A DNA stretch of 23,121 bases. Source: Duncaniella sp. Lineage in GTDB: Bacteria > Bacteroidota > Bacteroidia > Bacteroidales > Muribaculaceae. This document shows positions 1-8,431 of this stretch, in pieces. Position 1 is the first letter of the stretch; each line of letters starts with the position of its first letter. The stretch lies in the NCBI RefSeq assembly GCF_029054785.1, contig NZ_JAIDEN010000067.1:1-23121 (forward strand). Reading direction: 5' to 3'. Both the position numbers and the translations under genes were made by a program. The notes beneath the pieces were generated by a model. The model had not been told where the DNA came from and made no database searches. It was given only the letters and a program-made list of their open reading frames with translations.

Positions 1-35
1 GTGTGGCTGCGGGGAAAAATCCGGTGGGGAGGGTG

Positions 36-66
36 TTTGATCTGTGGATGCTGTTTGCTAATTTCG
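36..66 (+). promoter_or_regulatory. Possible promoter for the integrase gene
   Basis: TTTG at 36-39, a 19-bp spacer and TAATTTCG at 59-66 resemble the Bacteroidota promoter TTTG-N19..21-TAnnTTTG, with one mismatch in the -7 box. It would give a leader of about 110 nt before the integrase start at 184. It is weaker than the other promoters in this window and may be chance. Confidence 0.3.
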
Positions 67-183
67 ATGTTTGCCTGAGCGTGGTCGGTTCCGGTTCTGA
101 CAGATCAGAAGGACTATCGGCCGGTCAATCAGCGACATACCGATCGCTCCGGTGACTAAATAATTTTTCTAAACGATTTTGCT

Positions 184-1605
184 ATGATTTTTCAGATTTA
201 TGTAGGGAAGCGGCGCAACAGCCGCGGAAAAGTGGAACTTTCGCTGCGTTTTCGCTGCGGAAAGGTCGATCAGCAGGCTTCGACAAATGTGTGGGTGGTC
301 CCGGAGTGGCTTGGGGCTGAGACGACTGTGAGGCAGGAGATCAACGCGGATATAAGATCTGATGCCAAAGCGGATGTGAGGGCGGAGGGCGGATGTGAGC
401 TGCGGTCGGTGATCACTGTCCGCGGTGGCGCTGCTGACTGGGGCGCATGGCCGGAGTGTATGTCCGTCGAAAAGGAACGACTGCAACGGATGATGGATTT
501 TGTGGAAGAGTGTTATTTCACGGTGCGCGGCAAGGGGATCGGACGCGGATGGCTGTCGGAGAAGATTGATGTTTTCAACGCCGGTGAGCAGCCGCGCCGA
601 GAGGCCGAGCGTACGGCGGTGGTCGGGCTGATAGATGATTTCATGGAGGTGACAGCCTCGTCGGACAGTTCGGAGAGCCGGACTACGGGCTATGCACTGA
701 TGCGCAGGTCTGTGGCGCGCTTCGAGGAGTTCAGGCGTCTGAGAGTGGCGCGTTTCAGACTGACTGTGGAGCGTCTTGACGAGAATTGCCTGCGGGCTTT
801 TGAGAGTTTCATGCGCAGGGAGGATATGTGGGTGCGGAAGTATCCCCGTCTGGTGTCAGGACGCGGATGCGAAGGAAGAACGCGGGCCAAGAGCCAGAAT
901 ACGGTCAATGACAGGATGAAGCTATTGAAATCGGTGATGAGATGGGCGGTCAGGACAGGTCGGATTGCAAAAAATCCTTTTGACACTTATGCCGGCAACC
1001 AGAATGTCTACGGGACGCCTGTCTATCTGACTGTGGAGGAGCGCCGTCAGGTGGAGAGTGCCGATCTGAGGGCTTATCCGAGACTGGAGCGGCAAAGGGA
1101 TATGTTTGTGTTTCAGTGTTGTGTCGGGTGTCGTGTGTCCGACCTGATGCGGCTGACGAAAGACAATATTGTCGACGGTGAGCTGAACTATGTGGCCCGC
1201 AAAAGCCGTGAGGGACGACCGATTACGATCAAGGTGCCGCTTAACCGGACGGCTGAGAGGGTGTTGCGGCGCTACCGGGACGCTCCCGGCGGGGGACTTT
1301 TCCCTGAGGTCTATACGAGGGTGAGCTATAATTCGGCCATCAAGGAGATTCTCAGGCTTGCAGGTGTGGACCGGAGGGTGCTTGTGATCAATCCTCTGAC
1401 GCGGGAAGCTGAAAGCCGCAGGCTCTATGAGATCGGGAGTTCCCACATGGCGCGGCGCACTTTCATCGGAAACATCTACAAGAAATTCAAGGATCAGAAT
1501 CTTGTCAGCGAACTGAGCGGCCATGCCCCCGGCAGCCATGCGTTTGCGCGTTACCGGGAGATCGACACGGCGCTGAAGCGCGAGATGGTGGAGGCCATAG
1601 AATGA
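184..1605 (+). CDS. Tyrosine recombinase / phage-type integrase
   Basis: This 473-residue protein is a site-specific tyrosine recombinase that cuts and rejoins DNA through a 3'-phosphotyrosine link. The N-terminal part (about 1-140) looks like an arm-binding domain, residues about 150-290 like the SAM-like core-binding domain, and the rest is the catalytic domain. The full catalytic set is visible: Arg in GCRVSDL, Lys in ARKSREG, HMAR (His-x-x-Arg), His in LSGHAPG, and the nucleophile Tyr in ARYREID near the C-terminus. It is somewhat longer than the roughly 400 residues common for Bacteroidales integrases, with extra sequence near residues 45-85. Its stop codon falls in the A-tract of the tRNA terminator and it runs toward the 3' end of tRNA-Arg, so it is probably the integrase of an element inserted at that tRNA and extending left of the window. 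A resident recombinase that inverts DNA is the alternative. Confidence 0.9.
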   Translation: MIFQIYVGKRRNSRGKVELSLRFRCGKVDQQASTNVWVVPEWLGAETTVRQEINADIRSDAKADVRAEGGCELRSVITVRGGAADWGAWPECMSVEKERLQRMMDFVEECYFTVRGKGIGRGWLSEKIDVFNAGEQPRREAERTAVVGLIDDFMEVTASSDSSESRTTGYALMRRSVARFEEFRRLRVARFRLTVERLDENCLRAFESFMRREDMWVRKYPRLVSGRGCEGRTRAKSQNTVNDRMKLLKSVMRWAVRTGRIAKNPFDTYAGNQNVYGTPVYLTVEERRQVESADLRAYPRLERQRDMFVFQCCVGCRVSDLMRLTKDNIVDGELNYVARKSREGRPITIKVPLNRTAERVLRRYRDAPGGGLFPEVYTRVSYNSAIKEILRLAGVDRRVLVINPLTREAESRRLYEIGSSHMARRTFIGNIYKKFKDQNLVSELSGHAPGSHAFARYREIDTALKREMVEAIE

Positions 1606-1630
1606 AAAAAGCCCGCTTGGTGAAGCGGGC
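1605..1630 (-). terminator. Rho-independent terminator of tRNA-Arg
   Basis: On the minus strand GCCCGCTT, loop CACC and AAGCGGGC form a perfect 8-bp hairpin (1611-1630) followed by six T (1605-1610). It lies 6 nt past the tRNA 3' end. The A-tract on the plus strand begins at the last base of the integrase stop codon, so the two genes converge with no free space between them. Confidence 0.85.
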
Positions 1631-1636
1631 TTGGTG

Positions 1637-1710
1637 TGACTCCTACAGGATTCAAACCTGTAACCTTCTGATCCGTAGTCAGATGCTCTATTCAGTTGAG
1701 CTAAGGAGCC
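1637..1710 (-). tRNA. tRNA-Arg (anticodon ACG)
   Basis: A full cloverleaf can be drawn on the minus strand. The 7-bp acceptor stem is GGCTCCT with AGGAGTC (one G-U), the D arm is GCTC/GAGC, the anticodon stem is TCTGA/TCAGA with loop CTACGGA (anticodon ACG), and the T stem is ACAGG/CCTGT with loop TTTGAAT. The discriminator base is A and CCA is not encoded directly after it. ACG, read as ICG after deamination, decodes CGU, CGC and CGA arginine codons. The gene has its own promoter and terminator, and its 3' end faces an integrase gene, the common attachment-site arrangement. Confidence 0.95.
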
Positions 1711-1734
1711 GTTGTCCTGTCGTTTTTGACACTG

Positions 1735-1766
1735 CAAAATTAAGAATAATTCTTCAATTGTGCAAA
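1735..1766 (-). promoter_or_regulatory. Promoter of tRNA-Arg
   Basis: On the minus strand TTTG (1766-1763), exactly 20 bp, then TAATTTTG (1742-1735) match the Bacteroidota primary sigma consensus TTTG / TAnnTTTG. Transcription would begin near 1728, about 18 nt before the tRNA. Confidence 0.8.
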
Positions 1767-1801
1767 AAAAATGTCATTTTTTGGTGAAATTTATTTCGCG
1801 G

Positions 1802-1833
1802 TTTGTTTTTGAGGGCTTTTTAATGTAATTTTG
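1802..1833 (+). promoter_or_regulatory. Promoter of the outer-membrane protein gene
   Basis: TTTG at 1802-1805, a 20-bp spacer and TAATTTTG at 1826-1833 match the Bacteroidota consensus fully. The predicted start near 1840 gives a leader of about 65 nt containing a small hairpin (AGGCG / CGCCT, about 1854-1872). It is divergent from the tRNA-Arg promoter. Confidence 0.8.
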
Positions 1834-1905
1834 AGTTGAAATAAACCATCCGGAGGCGGTTTTGAACGCCTTCAGAAAAAATCACACACCAACAGTATCA
1901 GTTTT

Positions 1906-2658
1906 ATGAGAAAGATTATCGTTGCGGTCGTAGGCTTAGTGGCCATGCTCCTTCCCGCCGGGGCGCAGTCACAGTTGATCAACTATGGAAAGCCGGACAA
2001 ATTCATAGAGACGCAGGTCCATCTGCTTTTGGGCGGAAGTTATGTGACTGAAAACTACAAGAGCTGCTTTAAGGAGATTTCAGATGTCAACAATTCGATG
2101 GGCTTTGCATGGGGCGTCGGTTTCAGGGCGAAGTTCAATCTGACTTCGTTTGTCGGCATCGGCACTGAGCTGAACTATCTTCGCAACAGCGGAAAGTTGG
2201 AAATCTCAACATCATCTGACACTCAGGTGACAAACAATTCCATCAAGAACAATTATCGCACTTTCAACGTGCCTGTGTTCGCCTCGTTTACCTTCAACCT
2301 GGCGCCGAGCGTGAAATGGAATGCCGACGGAGGCCTTTACATGAGTTTCGGAACAGGGGGCAAACAGAAGGTCACCACCTACTCAGCCACGATGAATGAC
2401 CTGGGCCAGCTGATAATCGCCGGTCCGACAACCCAGAAGAAGGATTATTACAAAAATGACCGCGGTTTTCTGAATTCATACCGCGACTTCGACATGGGCC
2501 TGCATCTGGGCACCGGACTGTCATTCATGAACAAGGTCTCGATCGGTTTCAGATGTCAGTTCGGCTTCCGCAATGTGGCGATGGGCACCAGCACGGCTAA
2601 AATTGTGCCAAATTCCCATAATGTAAACGTCTTTGCCACCGCCGGCTATATTTTCTGA
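1906..2658 (+). CDS. Outer-membrane beta-barrel protein (PorT/OmpW-like)
   Basis: This 250-residue protein has a Sec signal peptide (hydrophobic stretch to about residue 18, cleavage likely after AGA at 18-20, leaving Gln at the new N-terminus). The body alternates aromatic and small residues, as in beta strands of small 8-stranded barrels: repeated patterns such as FAWGVGFRAKFNLTSFVGIGTEL, here only in part typical, and a C-terminal strand ending GYIF with the terminal aromatic residue needed for barrel insertion. It fits the outer membrane beta-barrel domain common in Bacteroidota (porin- or PorT-like families). No enzymatic motif is visible, and its ligand is unknown. It is a single-gene unit with its own promoter and converges on aroB. 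Confidence 0.75.
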   Translation: MRKIIVAVVGLVAMLLPAGAQSQLINYGKPDKFIETQVHLLLGGSYVTENYKSCFKEISDVNNSMGFAWGVGFRAKFNLTSFVGIGTELNYLRNSGKLEISTSSDTQVTNNSIKNNYRTFNVPVFASFTFNLAPSVKWNADGGLYMSFGTGGKQKVTTYSATMNDLGQLIIAGPTTQKKDYYKNDRGFLNSYRDFDMGLHLGTGLSFMNKVSIGFRCQFGFRNVAMGTSTAKIVPNSHNVNVFATAGYIF

Positions 2659-2709
2659 TATTTCCCCGGCTGTTTCTTCCGAATCATATAAGCACCATCG
2701 TGTTATCAA

Positions 2710-2816
2710 GCCTCTCCGAGGCAGATATGGCGACGGTTTTGTGCCCCAGGCATCGCTCGGCCCTGTGCGGGCACTTCGCTTACCCTGGGGTTTCGAAAAC
2801 TCAGCCTCTCCGAGGC
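2710..2816. repeat. Palindromic intergenic element, 107 bp
   Basis: The element is bounded by two identical 13-mers, GCCTCTCCGAGGC (2710-2722 and 2804-2816), each itself an inverted repeat with 5-bp arms. Inside, GTTTT and CCCCAGG (2736-2750) pair with CCTGGGG and AAAAC (2784-2800), giving a large cruciform-like structure. It resembles a dispersed REP-type or BIME-type sequence of Bacteroidales; that it recurs in the genome is a guess from memory of similar sequences. It could limit transcription between the convergent genes, but no clear T-tract follows it. Confidence 0.55.
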
Positions 2817-2860
2817 ATTGACGGCAGATATTCCTGATCGGGTTGCGGATCTGGCCGCTG

Positions 2861-3059
2861 AAGATGCCGGAGGCGGACGGAATTTCGTCAGCGGAGGCGG
2901 GTGCTCAGATGAGGTTGCGGAAGATGCCGAAGGCGGACGGAATTTCGTCAGCGGAGGCGGGTGCTCAGATGAGGTTGCGGAAGATGCCGGAGGCGGACGG
3001 AATTTCGTCAGCGGAGGCGGGTGCTCAGATGAGATCGCGGAAGATGTCAAAGGCTGCGA
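2861..3059. repeat. 60-bp tandem repeat copying the 3' end of aroB
   Basis: Three units of exactly 60 bp (2861-2920, 2921-2980, 2981-3040) plus a partial fourth are nearly identical; the first two differ at one base. The unit nearest aroB contains the real aroB stop (3025-3027) and last codons. On the minus strand every unit repeats ATCTTCCGC(A/G)A(C/T)CTCATCTGA, i.e. the aroB ending IFR(D/N)LI-stop. Because 60 is a multiple of three, the in-frame TGA recurs at 2965 and 2905. The long ORFs across this block in other frames are by-products of the period. Confidence 0.85.
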
Positions 3060-4065
3060 GGATATCCTTTTCGGAGGCAGTGCGGTCGATCAGCGGGACA
3101 CCCGGTGCCGAAAGCAGCGTGAAGTTGATCTGCGAGGGGGTGTCATTTTTCTTGTCATGACGCATGTAGGCAATCAAGGCGTCATAGTCGTTGCAGGAGA
3201 TCTCCGGCGAGCCGTAGCCCTGTTCCTTCAGATAGGAAGCATAGCGATAAAGTTGGGCCGAGGGGAAGCCCTCCTGAGTGTGGGAGATGATCATCTCGAC
3301 GAGGATTCCGAACGCGACGGCATGCCCGTGGGGGATCGGACGGCCTTTGTGCATGGCGAGAGCCTCAAAGGCGTGGCCTGCGGTGTGGCCGAGGTTAAGC
3401 GCGCGGCGGATACCCTTTTCACAGGGATCCTCAGTCACAATCTTTTCCTTGACACGGACACTGTTTTCGAGCAGAGGGAGCAGGCGGGTGAGGTCAGCGT
3501 CAAGGATGTCGAAATTCAGGAGCGAGGTGTAGTTGTCAGCCGAGGACAGAAGACCGTGTTTCAGCATCTCGGCATAGCCTGAGAGGAGTTCGGTTTTTGG
3601 CAGAGACTCGAAAAGGACCGTTGAGATGACCACGGCATCAGCCGGGGCAAAGGCGCCGATCTCGTTTTTGAGACCGTCGAAATTTATGCCAGTCTTACCT
3701 CCGACAGCGGCATCGACAGCCGAAAGGAGCGTTGTCGGGACGTTGATGAAGCGGACTCCACGCTTGAATGTAGCGGCGGCGAATCCTCCCATGTCGGTGA
3801 CAACTCCACCACCTATATTAATAATAAGGGATTTCCGTGTGGCACCCTGGCTGATGAGGCTGCTCCAGATCAGACTGAGTGATTCGAGGTTCTTGTTTTC
3901 ATCGCCGGGACTGACGGTGATGACGGGATAGTCGAGCGAGAGTCCGGGGAGGACGGCTTCTTTTACGTTTGAGTCGGTTATGATATGGACGCTCGCAGGG
4001 TTCATTTCGCTGACAAAGGCGGTGATGGCCTGGGCGACGTCATTGGTGTAAACGATCTTTTGCAT
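3025..4065 (-). CDS. aroB: 3-dehydroquinate synthase
   Basis: AroB converts DAHP to 3-dehydroquinate, the second step of the shikimate pathway to chorismate, using NAD and a divalent metal in the cytoplasm. The 346-residue length is normal. The NAD-binding region is visible as GGGVVTDMGGFAAATFKRG (85-103), then the substrate-binding NVPTTLLSAVDAAVGGKTG (108-126). Metal ligands fit E166 (AEMLKHG), H227 (NLGHTAGH, with H231 the likely catalytic base) and H246 or H248. It is the last gene of the minus-strand series, 54 bp after the HAD gene, with no separate promoter seen. It supplies chorismate for the trp operon encoded just upstream on the same strand. Its 3' end has been tandemly duplicated (see the 60-bp repeat). 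Confidence 0.95.
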   Translation of the reverse strand: MQKIVYTNDVAQAITAFVSEMNPASVHIITDSNVKEAVLPGLSLDYPVITVSPGDENKNLESLSLIWSSLISQGATRKSLIINIGGGVVTDMGGFAAATFKRGVRFINVPTTLLSAVDAAVGGKTGINFDGLKNEIGAFAPADAVVISTVLFESLPKTELLSGYAEMLKHGLLSSADNYTSLLNFDILDADLTRLLPLLENSVRVKEKIVTEDPCEKGIRRALNLGHTAGHAFEALAMHKGRPIPHGHAVAFGILVEMIISHTQEGFPSAQLYRYASYLKEQGYGSPEISCNDYDALIAYMRHDKKNDTPSQINFTLLSAPGVPLIDRTASEKDILAAFDIFRDLI

Positions 4066-4119
4066 ATTGACTGGTACAGTTGTGTAAGAAACAGTTTCGA
4101 AGTTATGGGTCAGATTTTT

Positions 4120-4881
4120 TCATTGGCGGCTGATGGTCAGGAGCGAGAGGATCAGCGAAGGAAGCAGGCGGGCAAATTCGGGCATCGAACTGAAAACTAC
4201 GGCGGCACCGGCTTCTTCGAGAGCCTCGCGGGGAATGGGACCTGTGGTCACTCCGACTGTGAAAGCTCCCGCTCGGTCTCCGGCTTCGACTCCGAGAGGG
4301 GCGTTTTCGACCACAATGGACTGCGAGGGGCTTACGCCGGCGAGCTGCATGGCTTTGATGAAGGGTTCGGGGTGAGGTTTGCCGTGGGTGACATTGCGGG
4401 CGGTGATGCGCTTGTCATCGTCGAACATGTCAGGGAAGTCGCGCGAGATATTGTCGAGAACCGACTGCTGTCCGGAGCCTGTCACAAGCACCCTCTGGAT
4501 GCCAACCTCGCGGAAAACCGAGAGCATCTCAAGAGCGCCGGGCATCGGAAGCACGGGGGGAAGCTCGCGGAAAAACTCGGTCTTGCGGTGATAGAGTGTC
4601 TCTTTTTCCTCGTCAGTGGCATCGCGGTCAAACTGGCGGCGGAAAAGAGCGTTGATTGTCGATGCGCCTGTGCGGCCCTCGTAGAGGTAAAACTCCTCGC
4701 GGGTGCACTCGACTCCGAGTCCTGTCATCAGCCTGTGCCAGGCCAGAGTATGGTTTTTCATCGAGTCATAGAGAGTTCCGTCCATGTCGATGAGAGCCGC
4801 GCGCGGGATGACGCGTTCATAGTGGCGGCGTTCGAGGAAACGGAGTATTTCGGGGGCAAAAGGAAGCGGTGGCTGTGTCAT
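4120..4881 (-). CDS. HAD-family hydrolase, beta-phosphoglucomutase-like
   Basis: This 253-residue cytoplasmic protein is of the haloacid dehalogenase superfamily, most like sugar-phosphate phosphatases and beta-phosphoglucomutases. Motif I is IDMDGTLYDS with nucleophile D32 and acid/base D34; motif II is VTGSG; motif III is the Lys of GKPHPEPF; motif IV is VVENAPLGVEAGDRAG with the acidic residue at the metal site. The helical cap lies between motifs I and II. The substrate cannot be told from sequence. The start ATG overlaps the stop of the upstream AsmA-like gene by 4 bp (ATGA at 4878-4881), which suggests translational coupling; aroB follows. Confidence 0.85.
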   Translation of the reverse strand: MTQPPLPFAPEILRFLERRHYERVIPRAALIDMDGTLYDSMKNHTLAWHRLMTGLGVECTREEFYLYEGRTGASTINALFRRQFDRDATDEEKETLYHRKTEFFRELPPVLPMPGALEMLSVFREVGIQRVLVTGSGQQSVLDNISRDFPDMFDDDKRITARNVTHGKPHPEPFIKAMQLAGVSPSQSIVVENAPLGVEAGDRAGAFTVGVTTGPIPREALEEAGAAVVFSSMPEFARLLPSLILSLLTISRQ

Positions 4882-7800
4882 TTGCGTTTCTTTTTCTGTC
4901 TGGCAGGCTGAATGACGGCAGCCGGAACAGTATCCGGAGCCGGAATCAGACCTTCTTTTATGAAATATAGGGAATCGGCGTGAGAGATCGTGTCTGCGGG
5001 AAGATCGCTTTCGATGGCATTCAGCGTCGAGGTATTGTTGAAGTTGAGACTGTTGAGTTTCGACGAGCGGACACCGCGGCGGAATATGTTGCCGATCTCA
5101 CGGACAAGGTTGACGCGGGTCGTATCGGCGATGGCCACGGTGCGGGGAAGATTCTTCTCGTTGAATTTGGCGCGGCCGAGGCGGATCTTCATGTTGTCGA
5201 CATCTCCGCCGATATTGATGCCGAATTTGAATGGCAGAGGCGATTTGAGTACGGCTACATGATAGTTGAGGTTCATGGCCATGTCATTGGAGCCCATGAC
5301 ACCGAGTTTATAGCGGTCAAGACTGAATATGAAGGGGAAGAGTTCAAGCTGTGAATTGTTGATGATCATCTCGACTGTCATGCTGTCTATGACGTTTTTC
5401 TCCTTGTGCTTGAAAAGCAGCCATTTGCCGACTTTGCGGAAGGTTTCCTGATCAATCAGCACGAGGCTGTCGCCGGAAAGTTTGACAGCTGCCTTGAGGG
5501 TCGGGATGTCGAGGTTCATGGCTGAATCCAGGCCTGTGGTCGCCGCGATGTCGGCGTTGATGATGCCGCTGATGTCCGAGAGGAGCGGCATGATCGAATC
5601 AAGCGAGGGGACAAGGTCGAGGAACTGGGCGATGTGGAAGTCGCTAACTTTCAGACCAAAGGCAAATGTCGCATCTCTCTTGGACGGTGCGCTGTAAAGG
5701 GCATTGAGGTCAAGGGAGCCGACATCGGAACGGGCGGTCATCTGCTCAAGGTTTATGGCGCCGTTGTAGACATTGAGTTTCCCGTTGAAATCATGGAAGA
5801 TCATGTTGGAGTAGAGGATGTCAGAAGCGTGGACTCTGAGAGTGCCTTCGACGTTGGAGGGGATGACGAGGAGGGCTGTGCTGTCGGCACCGGCCTCGAT
5901 CGAGGCGGCAAGGACAGCCTCGTTGTCGGTATCAGGGGTGACGAATGTCCCTGTCGAGTCTCTTTCGGAGAATGCGGACCCGGCAAAGGCTGCGGCAGCG
6001 AGCTGGTTCACGTCAAGAGTGTCGCCGCTCAGCGTGAAGTCGAGTTTGAGCGGCTGGCTGTGGGTTCTCGATGTCAGGGCTTTGGTGATATTGCTGATTG
6101 AGCCGTTGACAGTGAGGCGGCTGTTGCCTGAGCGGAGGCGGGTGTCAGTGATAGTGACTGAGTCGGTCGTGAAGCGCATGTCAAGATCTGTCAGACTGTT
6201 GCGCAAGGGGAAGTATGGGGTGAACACCGCTACACGTCCTGCTCTGAGTACACCTCTGGCATCCCACCGGCGCAGCAGACGCCTCATCGAGTTGTCGACT
6301 GTCAGATCAAGGACTTCTCCGTCAGAGACTGCCGCGCTGTCGGCTTTCAGGCGGTTGTTGCGTCTGGTCTTGCGCACCGAGGCGGCGAGAGCGCGCAGGG
6401 AGTCCTGCGGGAGTTCCGGATGGATTTTTGCGAGGGAGTCGAGCAGGGAACTGCGGCGGGCGGCGGGGACAATGGTGTCGGGGTGGACGGTCACGTAGAG
6501 AAGCGCTTTTCTGAGCATGGCGCGGTTGACGCGGTCGCCGTAGAACGCGCCCTCTGTCGCTATGTCGAGATGCAGCTGAGGCTTTTTCGCATCTCCTTTA
6601 TAGCGCTGGAGAGTTGCGCCGACGGTTGCTTTGCGGAGGCGCACACGCATGGAATCTTCCTGCGATTTGAAATAGAGCCGGTCGGCGACGATCCGCGCAC
6701 CGAGCGGATTGATGAGAGTCGTGTCGGTTGACGAGGCTGTGTTGCGGCTTCCGATTCCCATTTTCAGTCCGTTGCCGATCAGGCTCATGCCGGTGACATC
6801 GGCTGAGATGGTGTCGATTTTCAGCGAGGCCGTGAGCATGGAGTCGACGGCGATTTCGCCACGGGTGAAAGATGAGTTGGTGCCAAGGCGGAGTTCGACG
6901 GTGCGGGTGTAGAGATCCGCCGGGAGTTCAGGCATCGAGGCACGGAACTCGCGGAGAGTGGCTTCGCCGGTGAGGCGTATGAGGTGGAATTTCTTTTTCG
7001 AGAGATAGCTTTCGCGCAAAGAGAAGCGGCTGTCGGCTCGCAGATTGCCGGAGAGAGAGCACGGGAGTTTTTTGAGCAGTGCCGATGGCAGACGGTCTAT
7101 GTCGATGCCGCCGCGGAAAGTACCCTCGGCTGAGGGGTCTGACAAGAGGTTGGCGAAACGGGCTATCAGTTCGAAGCCGACACCGTCGCCGATTGCCGAG
7201 AGCCGTTTGAGATTGACGGTCGAACGGTCGAGGTCATCTCCGTCAATGTCGGCTTCGGCTGAAAGGGAGAAACTTTTGAGGTTCAGACGTTCGTAGGAGA
7301 CACGTCCTTCCGGAATGTCAAGCGAGAGGTGGAGCGAGGGGATCGAGTCAAGGGCCGGTGCATAGGGGGATGTCAGCCGCACTCCGAGTTTCAGACCGAG
7401 GTCGCTTCTGACTTTTGACAGTTCGTCGGAATATCCGGCGGGGACCAGGGCGGCAAGGTCGTCATAAGGGGTAAGTGGCAGATTGAATTCAAAGGTGTTG
7501 ACCCGCAGGGTTTCACCGAAGTCGATGTCGGCTGACAGGTCTCCCTTGACCTTTCCGGCACGGAGGATGAAATCAGACAGAGAAAGATGAGTCGGGTTGT
7601 GACGTGACCAGTTGATGTCGCCGCCGATTCCGAAACTCAGATCGTTCAGGTCCAGCGCAGGGAGTCTGAGGTCGGTGTTGCCTTGGATGTCAAGCTGATA
7701 GACCGGCGCTTTCCGGCCGCTGAGTGCGGTGGTGGTCAGGCAGAGGCTGACATCGGTCGAGTCAGGGACGGAGAGGTAGCGCACCGGCATCGAGTCGCGG

Positions 7801-8378
7801 ATCTCGAATGTGCCGATCGAAAAGTCGGGGATCAGCAGCGGGCTGTCAGATTTCTCAGATTCTTCCGAGGGAGGGAAGATGTCGAGATTCGAGCAATCGG
7901 GGGTAAGCTGCACGATGTTGATGCGCGGATTCTCGAAGATAATGTCATAAAACGCTAATGAGCCGACCGTCAGTTTCGGGATGTTTATGGCGCCGTTGAA
8001 GTGTCTGAGCGACAGAAGGGAGTCGGCGTAGACGGGCAGGCTGTCTTTCCGGACAGGAGCTATGCTGTCAAAGGCCTTGCTCCTGACCGAAAGGTCACGG
8101 ACGTCGAGTTCAAGCCGCGGAAATGTGCTCCAGAATGACAGTTCCATCCGCCCGATGGAGACATCGGCATCGAGATATTCATTGGCATATTTTTCGACCA
8201 ATGGTGTCAGCCTTTCCGGTTTCAGATAGGATACGGCGACGGTGATCACGGCAATCAAGACCACCATGAGTCCGATGATGGTGAAAAACAGTGTGCGGAA
8301 CACTTTGGCCCACACTGATTTTTTAGTCTTTTTCTCTTTGCCCTCAGGTCTGGGGGGCTCTTGCTGCTGATCGCTCAT
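4878..8378 (-). CDS. AsmA-like inner-membrane protein
   Basis: This 1166-residue protein has a charged cytoplasmic N-terminus (about 1-27, rich in Lys and Glu), one transmembrane helix (about 28-51) and a very long periplasmic region of repeated beta-strand patterns, typical of the AsmA/TamB superfamily. The stretch after the helix (YLKPERLTPLVEKY, then ADVSIGRMELSFWSTFPRLEL) matches the AsmA N-terminal domain, and residues about 830-1090 match its C-terminal domain. Members are thought to act as bridge-like lipid carriers or to affect outer-membrane assembly; for this protein that is inference by family. The C-terminus ends in a basic tail (RQKKKRK). It lies 53 bp after the DUF5715 gene and overlaps the HAD gene by 4 bp. 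Confidence 0.85.
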   Translation of the reverse strand: MSDQQQEPPRPEGKEKKTKKSVWAKVFRTLFFTIIGLMVVLIAVITVAVSYLKPERLTPLVEKYANEYLDADVSIGRMELSFWSTFPRLELDVRDLSVRSKAFDSIAPVRKDSLPVYADSLLSLRHFNGAINIPKLTVGSLAFYDIIFENPRINIVQLTPDCSNLDIFPPSEESEKSDSPLLIPDFSIGTFEIRDSMPVRYLSVPDSTDVSLCLTTTALSGRKAPVYQLDIQGNTDLRLPALDLNDLSFGIGGDINWSRHNPTHLSLSDFILRAGKVKGDLSADIDFGETLRVNTFEFNLPLTPYDDLAALVPAGYSDELSKVRSDLGLKLGVRLTSPYAPALDSIPSLHLSLDIPEGRVSYERLNLKSFSLSAEADIDGDDLDRSTVNLKRLSAIGDGVGFELIARFANLLSDPSAEGTFRGGIDIDRLPSALLKKLPCSLSGNLRADSRFSLRESYLSKKKFHLIRLTGEATLREFRASMPELPADLYTRTVELRLGTNSSFTRGEIAVDSMLTASLKIDTISADVTGMSLIGNGLKMGIGSRNTASSTDTTLINPLGARIVADRLYFKSQEDSMRVRLRKATVGATLQRYKGDAKKPQLHLDIATEGAFYGDRVNRAMLRKALLYVTVHPDTIVPAARRSSLLDSLAKIHPELPQDSLRALAASVRKTRRNNRLKADSAAVSDGEVLDLTVDNSMRRLLRRWDARGVLRAGRVAVFTPYFPLRNSLTDLDMRFTTDSVTITDTRLRSGNSRLTVNGSISNITKALTSRTHSQPLKLDFTLSGDTLDVNQLAAAAFAGSAFSERDSTGTFVTPDTDNEAVLAASIEAGADSTALLVIPSNVEGTLRVHASDILYSNMIFHDFNGKLNVYNGAINLEQMTARSDVGSLDLNALYSAPSKRDATFAFGLKVSDFHIAQFLDLVPSLDSIMPLLSDISGIINADIAATTGLDSAMNLDIPTLKAAVKLSGDSLVLIDQETFRKVGKWLLFKHKEKNVIDSMTVEMIINNSQLELFPFIFSLDRYKLGVMGSNDMAMNLNYHVAVLKSPLPFKFGINIGGDVDNMKIRLGRAKFNEKNLPRTVAIADTTRVNLVREIGNIFRRGVRSSKLNSLNFNNTSTLNAIESDLPADTISHADSLYFIKEGLIPAPDTVPAAVIQPARQKKKRK

Positions 8379-8431
8379 GAGAATAAACAGGTTAGATGTT
8401 TAGGGTCGGAATCTCTCTGTCGGGATGACGC

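Noticed and set aside
95..112. TTCTGA-CAGA-TCAGAA hairpin with GATCAGAAGG shared with the tRNA-Arg anticodon arm
   Set aside because: The match to the tRNA is only about 10 bp and follows from both being simple palindromic stems; it is too short to call an attachment site.
922..1737. 271-codon minus-strand ORF over the integrase
   Set aside because: It overlaps the tRNA-Arg gene and lies antisense to a catalytically complete integrase.
2706..3050. Pro-rich 114-residue ORF on the minus strand with 20-residue repeats
   Set aside because: It is the 60-bp tandem repeat read in another frame from aroB and continues over the aroB end. The periodicity alone keeps it open.
2818..3582. 254-codon ORF on the plus strand with repeated Gly-rich blocks
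   Set aside because: It is antisense to aroB and runs through the tandem repeat; it has no recognisable domain and the aroB motifs are unmistakable.
3985..4911. 308-codon plus-strand ORF
   Set aside because: It is antisense to the HAD gene, whose four motifs are intact; long shadow ORFs are common at this base composition.
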